Origin: Chitinophaga pinensis DSM 2588
GTDB taxonomy: Bacteria; Bacteroidota; Bacteroidia; Chitinophagales; Chitinophagaceae
Assembly: GCF_000024005.1 (NCBI RefSeq)
Contig: NC_013132.1
Span: 2,102,001-2,166,000 of the forward strand
Direction of reading: 5' to 3'
Length of the DNA: 64,000 nt
Position 1 is the first letter of the stretch. Each line of letters starts with the position of its first letter. The position numbers and the translations under genes were made by a program. The notes beneath the pieces were generated by a model. It did no database searches. It saw nothing but the letters and a program-made list of their open reading frames with translations, and was not told where the DNA came from. Below are positions 1-10,108 of this stretch, in pieces.

Positions 1-2027
1 GCAGTGGTGGTAACGGAGATAACTTTATTCAGCAGTGTTTCCCTTCACAGGCCTGGGGTAAGCGCTATCTGACAGCTCCTACATCCACTGATGAAGATCC
101 GTCCAAAATGATGGGTAACGTGTACAGGATTATGGTAAAGGATCCCGCTACAAAAGTGAAGGTAGATGGCGTATTACTGACCGGGTTGAATAAAGGTCGC
201 TTCTACCAGTATGTAAGTGAAGAACCAGCCTATATTGAAGCTGATCAGCCAATTATGGTGGCACAGTATATGGCTTCATGGGGTAGATGTTTTAATACCG
301 ATGGTTACGGTGATCCTGAGATGATTTATCTCAGCCCGATTGAACAGGGTATTAAAAAGCTTGGTTTCTATCGTAATACTGAAGAAGGTATTGTTACCAA
401 CTACCTGACCCTGATCATTCCGACCAATGGTGTGAGCAGTCTGAAAATAGATAACAGCACATTGTTCGACTACAAATATCCGCACCCGTCATTGCCAGGT
501 TACACGGTAGTAGTAAAACGTTGGGATGCAACGAAAGCACAGAGTTACGTAGAAAGTGATTCTGCATTTACTGCAATCACTTATGGTCTGGGTGAAGATG
601 AAAGCTATGGTTATAACGCCGGTACGCTGGTAAGAAACCTGAATACCCGTGCTTCGATCTCCAACGTGAATAACGGTACAGGCGCTGCTAATGACTACAC
701 CTGTGAGAATACGCCGTTCAGGTTCACCTTTATATCGACACAACGGCCAACCTCTTTACAGTGGAACATCAGTAAGGTGAGCAATATCACACCTGCTGCT
801 GATGTGACACAGAATAATCCGGTACCGGTCGATTCCTTCATGGCGAACAATAAGAAATACTACCGTTTCGCGATTGATGCAGACTACGCCTTCTCTAAAG
901 CAGGTACTTATTATGTGCCGGTAGTGATGCAGGACCCATCATTCGAAGGCTGTGATAACAAAATAGAGACCTTCCTGCCGGTGAATGTAATAGCCGCACC
1001 GAAAGTTGATTATACTGCCACTTTCAACGGATGCGTAAGCGACTCCGTACACTTCGAAGGAACAGGTTCAACAACTAATAACGCAGCTATCACAAAATGG
1101 AAATGGGAGTTTGGTAACGGTGCGATAGATAGTATACAGTCTCCTGTATATCTCTACTCAGCTGGTGGTACATACGATGTGACCATTGGTCTGGTAGCAG
1201 AAGATGGTTGTATAGCCGATACGACCAAAGCACTGGAAGTAAAAGGACCTGCAGAAGGACTACTGGTCAATGACTCACTGGCCATCTGTATGGGTACAGC
1301 CGCTTCTTTCGAAGTACAAAGCCCTGCAACAGGTGTAGACTACAGCTGGTATGATGCCGCTGCAGGCGGTAATAAAATAGCGGATGGCAGTACACTGAGC
1401 GTCACCAATGTTACTGCAAACGCCATCTATTACCTGGAAACAAATAAAGAAGGTTGTGCTTCACCAGTACGTACACCTGCGGTACTCTCCGTATTGCCAC
1501 AGCTGACGGCACCAGTTGTAACACTCGATTCCACAGGCGTAAACGCCCTGCGTTTCACCTGGGATGCGGTGCCAAATGCTTCAGGATATGAAGTATCCAC
1601 CGATGGTCTGAACTGGACTACTCCATCTTCCGGCAGCAAAGGATTATTCCATATCCTTACCGGTTTACAACCCGTACAGGAAGTAAAACTCTGGGTAAGA
1701 GCGTTGGGCTGTAAACCAGTAGAAGCAGGACCGGTAAGCGGTACCACACTGCTGGGCGGTATCTATATCCCGAATGCTTTCACACCTAATGGCGATGCGG
1801 TGAACGATGAACTGAAAGTGTATGGTAGCATCATCAAAGACATCCACCTGATGATCTTCAACCAGTGGGGTGAAAAACTCTTCGAATCTGATGTACAGAA
1901 CCGTGGATGGGATGGTACTTATAAAGGCAAGCCCCAGCCATCAGGCGTATACATGTATGTATGCAGACTGCAACTGGCAGATGGCAGTACGGTAGATAAG
2001 AAAGGAATTATCAACCTGATCAGATAA
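1..2027 (+). CDS. IgGFc-binding/PKD surface protein with type B sorting domain (5' partial)
   Basis: The frame is open from base 3, and the residues before the first internal ATG (108) align with the paralogue immediately downstream (both contain QAWGKRYLTAP), so the gene begins outside the window. In order the visible part holds the end of an IgGFc-binding-protein-like N-terminal domain, one PKD module (signature KWKWEFGNG), an Ig-like module, a fibronectin-III-like module and a C-terminal gliding-motility-associated domain (YIPNAFTPNGDAVNDE near the start, GTYKGKPQPSGVYMY later). By family knowledge the last domain is a type IX secretion type B sorting signal, so the protein is probably exported and surface-bound. 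The next gene starts 2 nt after its stop, so the two are co-transcribed. Ligand unknown. Confidence 0.9.
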   Translation, partial: SGGNGDNFIQQCFPSQAWGKRYLTAPTSTDEDPSKMMGNVYRIMVKDPATKVKVDGVLLTGLNKGRFYQYVSEEPAYIEADQPIMVAQYMASWGRCFNTDGYGDPEMIYLSPIEQGIKKLGFYRNTEEGIVTNYLTLIIPTNGVSSLKIDNSTLFDYKYPHPSLPGYTVVVKRWDATKAQSYVESDSAFTAITYGLGEDESYGYNAGTLVRNLNTRASISNVNNGTGAANDYTCENTPFRFTFISTQRPTSLQWNISKVSNITPAADVTQNNPVPVDSFMANNKKYYRFAIDADYAFSKAGTYYVPVVMQDPSFEGCDNKIETFLPVNVIAAPKVDYTATFNGCVSDSVHFEGTGSTTNNAAITKWKWEFGNGAIDSIQSPVYLYSAGGTYDVTIGLVAEDGCIADTTKALEVKGPAEGLLVNDSLAICMGTAASFEVQSPATGVDYSWYDAAAGGNKIADGSTLSVTNVTANAIYYLETNKEGCASPVRTPAVLSVLPQLTAPVVTLDSTGVNALRFTWDAVPNASGYEVSTDGLNWTTPSSGSKGLFHILTGLQPVQEVKLWVRALGCKPVEAGPVSGTTLLGGIYIPNAFTPNGDAVNDELKVYGSIIKDIHLMIFNQWGEKLFESDVQNRGWDGTYKGKPQPSGVYMYVCRLQLADGSTVDKKGIINLIR

Positions 2028-2029
2028 CC

Positions 2030-5000
2030 ATGACGACATTCGTAACCAACATTTTCAAAAACATGCAGGCAGCAGTCCGTACAGGCGCTGCTGCCTGCTT
2101 ACTCACACTGTGCGGCGTTAGCGCGATGGCTCAGGGACTGTCCAACAGAGGTAAGGAATTCTGGGTTGGTTATGGACACCATCAGTTTATGGAACCCGGC
2201 TTCACCAATAGTCAGAACATGGTAGTGTACCTGAGTGCCGAAGAAGCTGCTAACGTGACTATAAGCATTGATGGAACCGCATGGTCAAGAACATATAATA
2301 TTCCCGCTAACACCGTGATCGTAAGCGATCTCATTCCTAAAGCCGGCTCTGTAGATGCGAGGCTGTATTCTGTACCGCCTTCTTATGGTGGTACCGGTGG
2401 GGAAGGAGTCTTTAGCAACAAAGGTATTCATATCATAAGCGACGTACCGATCGTAGCTTATGCACATATTTACGGAAGCGTATCCTCCGGTGCTACAATG
2501 CTGATGCCGGTATCTACCTGGGGCTATTCTTATATCTCATTAAATAGCCAGCAGAGCTTTGCAAATGACTGTTTTTCCTGGATGTATGTCGTCGCGAAGG
2601 AAGACAATACGATGGTTGAGATTAACCCCTCTGAGTCGAGCCGTAACGGACGTCCAGCTAACGTACCGTTTACGGTGACGCTCAACAGAGGCGATATCTA
2701 CCAGCTGGTAGGTGCGCCGCTCGGTGGCGGTAAAGGAAAAGAACTGACAGGTACGACTGTCCGCTCCATCGCCAATGCATCCGGTAAGTGTTTCCCCATA
2801 GCCGTATTTTCCGGTAGTAGCCGAACAAGTATCAATTGTCCGGGTAGTACCGCAGGCACCAGCGGAGATAATAATATGCAGCAGGTATTTCCCTATCAGG
2901 CATGGGGAAAACGTTACCTGACAGCTCCTATCTCCGGCAGAGTAGCCACTAGTTTCCAGACCAACTTATACAAAGTGGTCGTGAAAGATCCTTCTACTGT
3001 CGTAAAACGGAATGGTGTTGTACTGACGGGATTGTCTCATTCCTGCTACGAGTTTATCAGCAACACCGCCGATTATATTGAAGCTGACAAGCCGGTATTA
3101 CTGGCGCAGTTTATGGCCTCTCAGGGTGGTTGTCCGAATACTACCGGTATAGGAGATCCTGAAATGATCTATCTCAGTCCTATTGAACAGGCCACGAAGA
3201 AAGTAGCCTTCTACAGGAATAATGTGGAAAAGATCGAAGTAAACGGCCTATTACTCGTGATTCCTGACAACGGTATTCCTTCGCTGAAAATAGATGGTCA
3301 GCCTACTTTTGATCTGAGTTATCCACATCCGAACCTGCCAGGATATACCGTGGTAGTGAAACGCTGGACAGCCGCCGCTGCACAATGTACCGTACAGAGT
3401 GATTCGGCTTTTAATGCTACTACTTATGGTCTGGGTGATTTTGAGAGCTACGGATACAATGCTGGTACTTTTATCAATAACCTGAATGCAATAGGGCAGA
3501 TCCACAATCAGGCCGATACATCCAGGGCAATGCATCCATTCACCTGTGTGAATACGCCCCTGGATCTCTCTGTATTGCTGACCTATCAGCCTACAAAACT
3601 GGAATGGCAACTGAGTAAACTGGGCGCGAATATCAACCCTGCTGCGGATGTTTTGCAAGATTCACCGGCGCCTGCCAAACAACTGGTGATAGAAGGTGTA
3701 CAGTATTACCAATATACATTACCACAGCCATATAGATTTCCGAATGCCGGTTATTATGATATTACCGTGTTATCCACAGCGCCGCATATTGACAACTGTA
3801 ACAATACAGAAGAAGTCAATTTCACAGTAGCGGTGAAAGGGAAGCCAGATGCCGTTGCTGCTTATACTTTCTCTACTGCCTGTGAACTGGATACGGCGTA
3901 TTTCGCAGGTAAAGACAGCAGTAATGGCTATAAATTGACCCAATGGAAATGGGTTTTCCCGGGTGGTGTTACATCCGCTTTACAGCAGACGGATCAGCAC
4001 CTGAATGCAGGCACACAAGCCATCACGTTAGCAGTAGCTACGGAAGATGGTTGTGTGGCAGATACAAGCTTTAACCTGACAGTTTATAACAAACCGGTGG
4101 CAGATTTTGCCGCTACAACGGCGGCAATCTGCGCTGGTAGTACCGTTACTTTCAATGACAAGGCCGCCTATGTAGGTACTGCGCCAATAAAAGAATGGAA
4201 CTGGGATTTTGGTAATGGTACCAGTAAAACGAATACCACCAACGCTGCCACAACAGCGGCCTATACGGACTACAAAACCTATACGGTCAGCCAGGTGGTG
4301 AAAGTAAGCGACCTCTGTGTGAGCGATACCGTAAAGAAAACAGTGACGGTATACGCTGCGCCGGTAGCCTCCTTTACCTATCCGGATGATTGTATCACAC
4401 AGGGTACACCTGTACAGTTTACAAGTACTGCAACTGCCTCTGACGGACAGGCAATAGCTACTTATACCTGGGATTTCGGAGACGCCAATGCAACACCTGT
4501 CAATCCCAATACATCAACTGTCAACAATCCTTTACATTCCTATACCTACTATGGTTCCTATAAAATCCGGCACAGTGTGACGACCGTAAACGGTTGTGTG
4601 AAAGACACGTTGGTAACAGCTACTTTCAACGTAAAGCCTGTACTGACTTATGCGAGTATTCCAGCTGTTTGCGAAAGCGTAAAGGGCACCGTGTCCATTG
4701 CGCTTGCCGGGGTTACGAATGGCGTGACCGGGGCCGGTATCTACCGGGGCCCGTATATTGATGCTGCCGGCAATTTTAATCCGTCGGCAGCCCGTGCCGG
4801 CACACATACCGTCACATATGTGTTCACTGCGGATAGCGGATGTAAAGACTCTGTTACTGCCAACGTCAATGTACTGCCTGCACCTCTTGCTGATTTCTCG
4901 CTTACTGCGGATGTGTGCCTGGGAAGTGTAGTGACTATCACCGATCAATCTACGGTAGGCAGTGGTAGCATTATTACCTGGAACTGGCAGTTGGGAGATG

Positions 5001-6145
5001 GTACGACTGCTACGCAGAACAACAACAACCCTTTCAGTCAGCTGTATACAGCCGCAGGTACGTATGCCGTAAAACTGTCTGTCGTGAGTGATAATGGCTG
5101 TGTAAGCGATACCACTACCAAGAACGCTGTTGTACACGCATTACCGGTCGCCAATTTCAATCCGTCTGCAGCGATCTGTATGCCGGAGGGAAACGCAGTA
5201 TTTACCAACTTATCTACCGCCGCAAATACTTATGAATGGAATTTCGGTGATGGCAGTGCCACTGCTACTGACAGAAACCCTTCACATGTTTTTACAACGG
5301 CAGGTAGCTACAATGTGACCTTATCGGTCGTATCTGCTTATGGCTGTACACATGATACCACTAAAACACTCAGCGCATTTTTCAATAAACCTACAGCTGC
5401 TTTTACAGCCTCTCCTGATACCTTATGTCAGGGTACAGACAATTTCTTCGCCGATAACAGTACAGTTGATAATGGCGCTATTAGTGCCTGGTCCTGGGAG
5501 TTTGGTGATGGTAGTTCCGACAATATCGCGGACCCTGTGAAGCGATACCAGGAACCGGGTGCTTACACTGTACAACTGACGGTGACAAGTACTGCAGGTT
5601 GTATCTCCGAGCCATTTACCGCACCGGTAACCGTGTATTTACAACCTGTAGTAGATGCCGGGCCTTCATTCGTGGTAGCAGAAGGATCTGTTGTACAATT
5701 CGCACCTGTTGTAAATAATGAAAACGAACTCACTTTCAGATGGACGCCTGCTACTGATCTGTCCAATCCGGATATCCTGCGGCCTGTACTGACCGTAACA
5801 GCAGATGCGGTATATACCCTGACTGCTACCGGCCTTGGTGGTTGTACCGCCAGTGATGACCTGTCTGTAAAAGTATTCAAAGAAGTAAAAGTCCCCAATG
5901 CTTTTTCTCCGAATGGAGATGGCATCAATGATACCTGGGTATTGACCAACCTGTCTGATTACCCGGAGTGTTCTGTTGAAATCTTTAACCGTTATGGACA
6001 GAAGATATTTCAGTCCACCGGTTATAAAACAGCATGGGATGGTACGATGAATGGACATCCGCTGCCACTCGCTACTTACTATTATGTCATAAAAATAAAG
6101 AATGGATCTGCGCCGCTGACTGGTTATGTAGTGTTGGTGAGATAA
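2030..6145 (+). CDS. IgGFc-binding/multi-PKD surface protein with type B sorting domain
   Basis: 1371 residues with a signal peptide ending near AMAQG. An internal ATG at 2063 would also give a good signal peptide, so the start is uncertain by 11 codons. The N-terminal third matches the IgGFc-binding-protein-like domain of the upstream paralogue. It is followed by six PKD-type modules, each marked by a WxWxF/WxFGDG-like signature (QWKWVFPGG, EWNWDFGNG, TYTWDFGDA, TWNWQLGDG, YEWNFGDG, AWSWEFGDG), an Ig-like segment between them, and a C-terminal type B sorting domain (VPNAFSPNGDGINDTW). Probably an extracellular adhesin or filament secreted by the type IX system with the PorP/SprF-like proteins just downstream. 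A tandem duplicate of the preceding gene with more PKD units. Confidence 0.92.
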   Translation: MTTFVTNIFKNMQAAVRTGAAACLLTLCGVSAMAQGLSNRGKEFWVGYGHHQFMEPGFTNSQNMVVYLSAEEAANVTISIDGTAWSRTYNIPANTVIVSDLIPKAGSVDARLYSVPPSYGGTGGEGVFSNKGIHIISDVPIVAYAHIYGSVSSGATMLMPVSTWGYSYISLNSQQSFANDCFSWMYVVAKEDNTMVEINPSESSRNGRPANVPFTVTLNRGDIYQLVGAPLGGGKGKELTGTTVRSIANASGKCFPIAVFSGSSRTSINCPGSTAGTSGDNNMQQVFPYQAWGKRYLTAPISGRVATSFQTNLYKVVVKDPSTVVKRNGVVLTGLSHSCYEFISNTADYIEADKPVLLAQFMASQGGCPNTTGIGDPEMIYLSPIEQATKKVAFYRNNVEKIEVNGLLLVIPDNGIPSLKIDGQPTFDLSYPHPNLPGYTVVVKRWTAAAAQCTVQSDSAFNATTYGLGDFESYGYNAGTFINNLNAIGQIHNQADTSRAMHPFTCVNTPLDLSVLLTYQPTKLEWQLSKLGANINPAADVLQDSPAPAKQLVIEGVQYYQYTLPQPYRFPNAGYYDITVLSTAPHIDNCNNTEEVNFTVAVKGKPDAVAAYTFSTACELDTAYFAGKDSSNGYKLTQWKWVFPGGVTSALQQTDQHLNAGTQAITLAVATEDGCVADTSFNLTVYNKPVADFAATTAAICAGSTVTFNDKAAYVGTAPIKEWNWDFGNGTSKTNTTNAATTAAYTDYKTYTVSQVVKVSDLCVSDTVKKTVTVYAAPVASFTYPDDCITQGTPVQFTSTATASDGQAIATYTWDFGDANATPVNPNTSTVNNPLHSYTYYGSYKIRHSVTTVNGCVKDTLVTATFNVKPVLTYASIPAVCESVKGTVSIALAGVTNGVTGAGIYRGPYIDAAGNFNPSAARAGTHTVTYVFTADSGCKDSVTANVNVLPAPLADFSLTADVCLGSVVTITDQSTVGSGSIITWNWQLGDGTTATQNNNNPFSQLYTAAGTYAVKLSVVSDNGCVSDTTTKNAVVHALPVANFNPSAAICMPEGNAVFTNLSTAANTYEWNFGDGSATATDRNPSHVFTTAGSYNVTLSVVSAYGCTHDTTKTLSAFFNKPTAAFTASPDTLCQGTDNFFADNSTVDNGAISAWSWEFGDGSSDNIADPVKRYQEPGAYTVQLTVTSTAGCISEPFTAPVTVYLQPVVDAGPSFVVAEGSVVQFAPVVNNENELTFRWTPATDLSNPDILRPVLTVTADAVYTLTATGLGGCTASDDLSVKVFKEVKVPNAFSPNGDGINDTWVLTNLSDYPECSVEIFNRYGQKIFQSTGYKTAWDGTMNGHPLPLATYYYVIKIKNGSAPLTGYVVLVR

Positions 6146-6191
6146 GTATAAACAACTATTTAAAACATTGATCAAATAAAAAGCTGACATC

Positions 6192-7199
6192 ATGAGAACT
6201 TTTACCAAAGCATTGTTGATGCTGTGCTTAGTGGGCCTGACCGGTAAAAAGCTGCAGGCGCAATCCGACCCGCACTTCTCCGGTTACTATGTGTATCCGG
6301 CATGGTTGAATCCTGCGCTGACAGGTGTATTTGATGGCGACTACCGTGTATCTGCCATCTATCGTTCTCAGTGGGGAAGTGTGAGCAGCCCTTTTAAAAC
6401 CTATGGTATTGCAGGAGAAGTGAAGACGAATAACAATATCAACTTCGGCGCCAGTGTACTGAATCAGAAAGCAGGAGACGGAGGATATAACTATACGACT
6501 GCCTATGGTAGCGCTTCTTATACAGGTGTACGCCTGGGTGCATTCGAACAACACAGGCTGGTATTTGGTCTCCAGATGGGACTGATCCAACGCAGATTTG
6601 ATCCGGCTAAACTCCACTTTGGTGATCAATGGAATCCTATCACTGGTTACAATCCTGGCCAGGCTACCAATGACATGTTCAACAAAACAACTTCCGCCGC
6701 TTTTGATGCAGGCGCCGGTGTATTGTACTATGATGCACAGCCGGGTAAGAAATATAATCTCTATGGTGGTTTTTCTGTCATGCACCTGAATAAACCAAGT
6801 GATCAGTTCAGCGCTACCGGCGATGCCCGCATCCCTATGCGTACCACTGCACATGCCGGTGTAAGAGTGACCATTTCAGAACTGTTCAGCCTCACGCCCA
6901 ACGTCCTGTATATGAAGCAGGGTGCAGCGTCTGAGAAGATGCTGGGTGCTTATGGTCAATACGCTGTATCAGCTGAAACAGATGTCATGCTGGGGGCTAA
7001 CTATCGTCTCAAAGATGCATTCTCTGTCTATACAGGGGTAAGCTATAAAAGCTTTATGCTCGGATTGAGCTATGATGTCAACTCTTCTGATCTGGGTAAG
7101 ATCACCAGGGGTAATAACAGCTTCGAACTCTCTTTATCATTCATTGGCAGGAAGTCAGTGAAAACACCAGCCGGTGATTTCGTTTGCCCAAGGTTATAA
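6192..7199 (+). CDS. PorP/SprF family type IX secretion outer-membrane protein
   Basis: 335 residues with a signal peptide (cleavage after KKLQAQ) and the family opening DPHFSGYYVYPAWLNPALTGVF, followed by an amphipathic beta-barrel-like sequence. PorP/SprF proteins sit in the outer membrane; SprF of Flavobacterium johnsoniae is needed for export of the type B cargo SprB. Its position 46 nt behind two type B cargo genes suggests a dedicated secretion or attachment partner, by inference. A second, divergent family member lies at 8982-10019 in the same operon. Confidence 0.9.
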   Translation: MRTFTKALLMLCLVGLTGKKLQAQSDPHFSGYYVYPAWLNPALTGVFDGDYRVSAIYRSQWGSVSSPFKTYGIAGEVKTNNNINFGASVLNQKAGDGGYNYTTAYGSASYTGVRLGAFEQHRLVFGLQMGLIQRRFDPAKLHFGDQWNPITGYNPGQATNDMFNKTTSAAFDAGAGVLYYDAQPGKKYNLYGGFSVMHLNKPSDQFSATGDARIPMRTTAHAGVRVTISELFSLTPNVLYMKQGAASEKMLGAYGQYAVSAETDVMLGANYRLKDAFSVYTGVSYKSFMLGLSYDVNSSDLGKITRGNNSFELSLSFIGRKSVKTPAGDFVCPRL

Positions 7200-7217
7200 A
7201 GAAAAAAAGATTACAAC

Positions 7218-8978
7218 ATGAAGAAAGTATTTCTGACAATGATAGCCCTGTCCGCGATGCAGCTGGTATGGGCACAACATAAAGTGAGTTATCTGAAAGC
7301 CGCGGATAGCTATTACAAACAGGCAGATTATTATTCAGCTTCTATGTACTATGAAAAGTACCTGGCTGTGAATATCAAAGCTGCTGCTAAAGAAGGATAT
7401 AATCCATATACAGCGCCGGGTGGTACGGCGAAGCCTGCACCTTCAGCAGATGAAGTGCTGGCGGCTTATCAGTTGGGTGATAGTTATCGTCACTTACACG
7501 ATCATGATAAGGCAGCGCCTTTATTTGCAAAAGTAGTAGCGGCTGATAGCAGCCGTTTCCCGCTGGCAGCTTATTACTACGGAGAAAGTTTACGTGCACT
7601 GGCAAGATATGATGCCGCTGAAGCTGCGTTCAAAGATTTCCTGTCCCGCTATGATAAAAAGGATGCATACAGTAGTGCGGCAGCGCAGGAGCTACGTAAC
7701 CTGCCTTTTATCCGCGAACAGTTACAGCAAAAAGAGCAGTCCGATTACCATATAAGAAAAGCGTCCGCCGCGCTTAATGCCGGCGGCGCTTCTTATGCGC
7801 CTGTATGGGCAGGTGATCAGTTAATATATACTTCTACTAAAGAATCCAATTACACCAACCGTATCTATCTGGCGAAAGATACGGCTGCTGTTACCAGCCG
7901 CGCCGGTATTCCACAGGCAGCAAAGACCCATCAGGGTGCTGTAAGTATTTCCGCTGATGGGAATGTAATGTATCTCACACAATGGACGACCGCTGATGGC
8001 AAGAAGTCAGCAGCTATCTATTCCAGCTATAAAGAAGGGGATAAATGGAGCGAACCGGTTAAACTGGATGCGGTGATCAATGCCGCAGGCGCTAATACGC
8101 AACAGCCTTTTATCATGTCTGATGGCCGCCATCTGTTGTTTGCCAGCGACAGGGCAGGAGGGCTGGGAGGATATGACCTCTGGAGCGCGGAACTGGATGC
8201 TGCAGGTAAACCATTGTCTGTACAAAATCTTGGACCAGCCATTAATACTTCTTCGGATGAAGAAGCACCTTTCTTTCATCCTGCTTCCGGCACCCTGGTG
8301 TTTGCCAGCAATGGCCGGACAGGTATGGGAGGTTTTGATCTCTATTATGCAAAGGGTAATCTGACGAAATGGGAAACGCCTGTCAACTTCGGTTATCCGG
8401 TGAATGATGTGAAGGATGATATGTATTTCTTCAGCCGCAGCAAATCGGAATATATCCTGGAAGATGCCTGGTTCTCTTCCGACCGTTCTGCAGAATGTTG
8501 CCTGGAATTATTCAGTCTGCACCTGGCGCCACCGCCGCCGCCTGTGAAAGAAGAACCTGTAGTGGCTGTGACTCCTCCGCCAACCCTGGCCGATACCATC
8601 CTGAATGCGCCGGTGAATACAGCCATTACCATGCAGGAGATTTACTACGAAGTGAACGAATTTATACTGACGCCTGCTTCTCATCCGGCGCTGGACAAAC
8701 TGGTGGCTTTACTGAAAGACCATCCGCAGATGGAAATAGAGATCAGTGCACATACGGATAACACAGGTTCTGCCGCTTACAACCAGCAACTGTCAGAAAA
8801 ACGTGCACTGAACTGTGTGGCTTACCTGGTGGATAAAGGTATCGACAAGAAACGTTTACAATACAAGGGATATGGCGCTACCAAACCGGTAGCACCTAAT
8901 ACCAATCCTGACGGAACAGATAATCCGGAAGGCAGAAGACTGAACAGACGTATCGAACTGAGGATCTTAAAACAGTAG
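7218..8978 (+). CDS. TPR-PD40-OmpA family protein (PorE-like)
   Basis: 586 residues: signal peptide ending VWAQ, a TPR-like helical region (about 25-160), a PD40/WD40-like beta-propeller (about 190-420, with recurring SDRAGGLGGYDLWSA and SNGRTGMGGFDLYYA blocks), a proline-rich linker (APPPPPVKEEP), and an OmpA C-terminal peptidoglycan-binding domain (AHTDNTGS, then NPEGRRLNRRIEL). This domain order matches PorE, which ties the type IX machinery to peptidoglycan. It lies 18 nt after one PorP/SprF gene and 3 nt before another, so it very probably works with them as a periplasmic anchor. Confidence 0.9.
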   Translation: MKKVFLTMIALSAMQLVWAQHKVSYLKAADSYYKQADYYSASMYYEKYLAVNIKAAAKEGYNPYTAPGGTAKPAPSADEVLAAYQLGDSYRHLHDHDKAAPLFAKVVAADSSRFPLAAYYYGESLRALARYDAAEAAFKDFLSRYDKKDAYSSAAAQELRNLPFIREQLQQKEQSDYHIRKASAALNAGGASYAPVWAGDQLIYTSTKESNYTNRIYLAKDTAAVTSRAGIPQAAKTHQGAVSISADGNVMYLTQWTTADGKKSAAIYSSYKEGDKWSEPVKLDAVINAAGANTQQPFIMSDGRHLLFASDRAGGLGGYDLWSAELDAAGKPLSVQNLGPAINTSSDEEAPFFHPASGTLVFASNGRTGMGGFDLYYAKGNLTKWETPVNFGYPVNDVKDDMYFFSRSKSEYILEDAWFSSDRSAECCLELFSLHLAPPPPPVKEEPVVAVTPPPTLADTILNAPVNTAITMQEIYYEVNEFILTPASHPALDKLVALLKDHPQMEIEISAHTDNTGSAAYNQQLSEKRALNCVAYLVDKGIDKKRLQYKGYGATKPVAPNTNPDGTDNPEGRRLNRRIELRILKQ

Positions 8979-8981
8979 CGT

Positions 8982-10019
8982 ATGCAGCTGAAGGGCATGA
9001 TAACAGCGATAATACTTGTACTGGCCTTGCCGGTACAGGTATTGGCGCAACAGCAACCACACTATACACAGTATGTACTGAACACGTTTATCATTAATCC
9101 TGCCGTAGCGGGGATAGAGAATTACTGGGATGTAAAGGCCAGTCATCGTCATCAGTGGACGGGTGTGAATGGAAGTCCGGTCACCACCTATCTCACCATA
9201 CACGGTCCTTTGCGTAAAACAGACTATCCGCAGGCATCTGCAACGGGTTTTAATCCGGAAGGATCCAACCCCAGAGGGAAGGCGTATTGGGAGACTTATA
9301 CAGCCCCTCCTTCACATGCAGGCGCAGGAGTTACTATCCTGAATGACAAGACAGGACCGCTGAGCAGGTTTTCCTTCAGCGGTACGTATGCACATCATAT
9401 CGGGATAGCGCCGGGTACCAGTCTGAGTGCAGGTATCAGTGTCGGTGCGCAACGCATCTCCCTGGATGCGACCGCCTTAGAGTTCCAGAATCCTTCTGAT
9501 CCAGCCATCGCTTCCAGCACCGTATTAGGCCGTTGGAGGCCGGACGTGAGCGCAGGGCTGTATCTCTATTCATCACAATATTTTGCCGGTATTTCCGCTC
9601 AGAATGTAGTGCCTTCAGGGATTGGTTTTGATGATGGGAAAGTAAAAGGAGACAGCATCTACAGAGGCAAACTGGTACCACATTTATTTGCGACGGCGGG
9701 ATACCGCTTGTGGGTAAATGAGGAGGTGAGTCTGCTGCCTTCAGTAATGATCAAATATGTGACGGCATTGCCTGTGAGCTTTGATGTCAATGCCAAACTG
9801 CAATACCGGGACCGCATATGGGTAGGCGGATCTTACCGCTATAACGATGGTATTGCTGCAATGGTGGGGATTAATGTGAATGCCACTTTTAACATCGGGT
9901 ATTCTTACGACTATACAACTTCCGGACTGAATATAGCCAGCCATGGTTCTCATGAAATGGTATTGGGTATTATGATCGGGAATCGCTTTGCGGATCTGTG
10001 TCCGCGTAATATGTGGTAA
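8982..10019 (+). CDS. PorP/SprF family type IX secretion outer-membrane protein (second copy)
   Basis: 345 residues with a signal peptide (cleavage after VLAQQ) and the family start QPHYTQYVLNTFIINPAVAGIE, then a predicted beta-barrel. It starts 3 nt after the OmpA gene, indicating translational coupling. It differs clearly from the copy at 6192, including a longer insertion around residues 80-110 (ATGFNPEGSNPRGKAYWE). With two cargo genes and two SprF-like genes in one operon, a one-to-one pairing is possible but cannot be shown from sequence alone. Confidence 0.9.
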   Translation: MQLKGMITAIILVLALPVQVLAQQQPHYTQYVLNTFIINPAVAGIENYWDVKASHRHQWTGVNGSPVTTYLTIHGPLRKTDYPQASATGFNPEGSNPRGKAYWETYTAPPSHAGAGVTILNDKTGPLSRFSFSGTYAHHIGIAPGTSLSAGISVGAQRISLDATALEFQNPSDPAIASSTVLGRWRPDVSAGLYLYSSQYFAGISAQNVVPSGIGFDDGKVKGDSIYRGKLVPHLFATAGYRLWVNEEVSLLPSVMIKYVTALPVSFDVNAKLQYRDRIWVGGSYRYNDGIAAMVGINVNATFNIGYSYDYTTSGLNIASHGSHEMVLGIMIGNRFADLCPRNMW

Positions 10020-10108
10020 CTCTTATACAGCACAGCTGCTTCAACGGAAACTATTTGATGGAGACAATTCAATCACTTTAACTTAAAATTCAAAACCTAA
10101 ATCGAAAC

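Noticed and set aside
4532..5137. 201-codon frame opposite the PKD protein
   Set aside because: Antisense shadow of repetitive PKD coding sequence.
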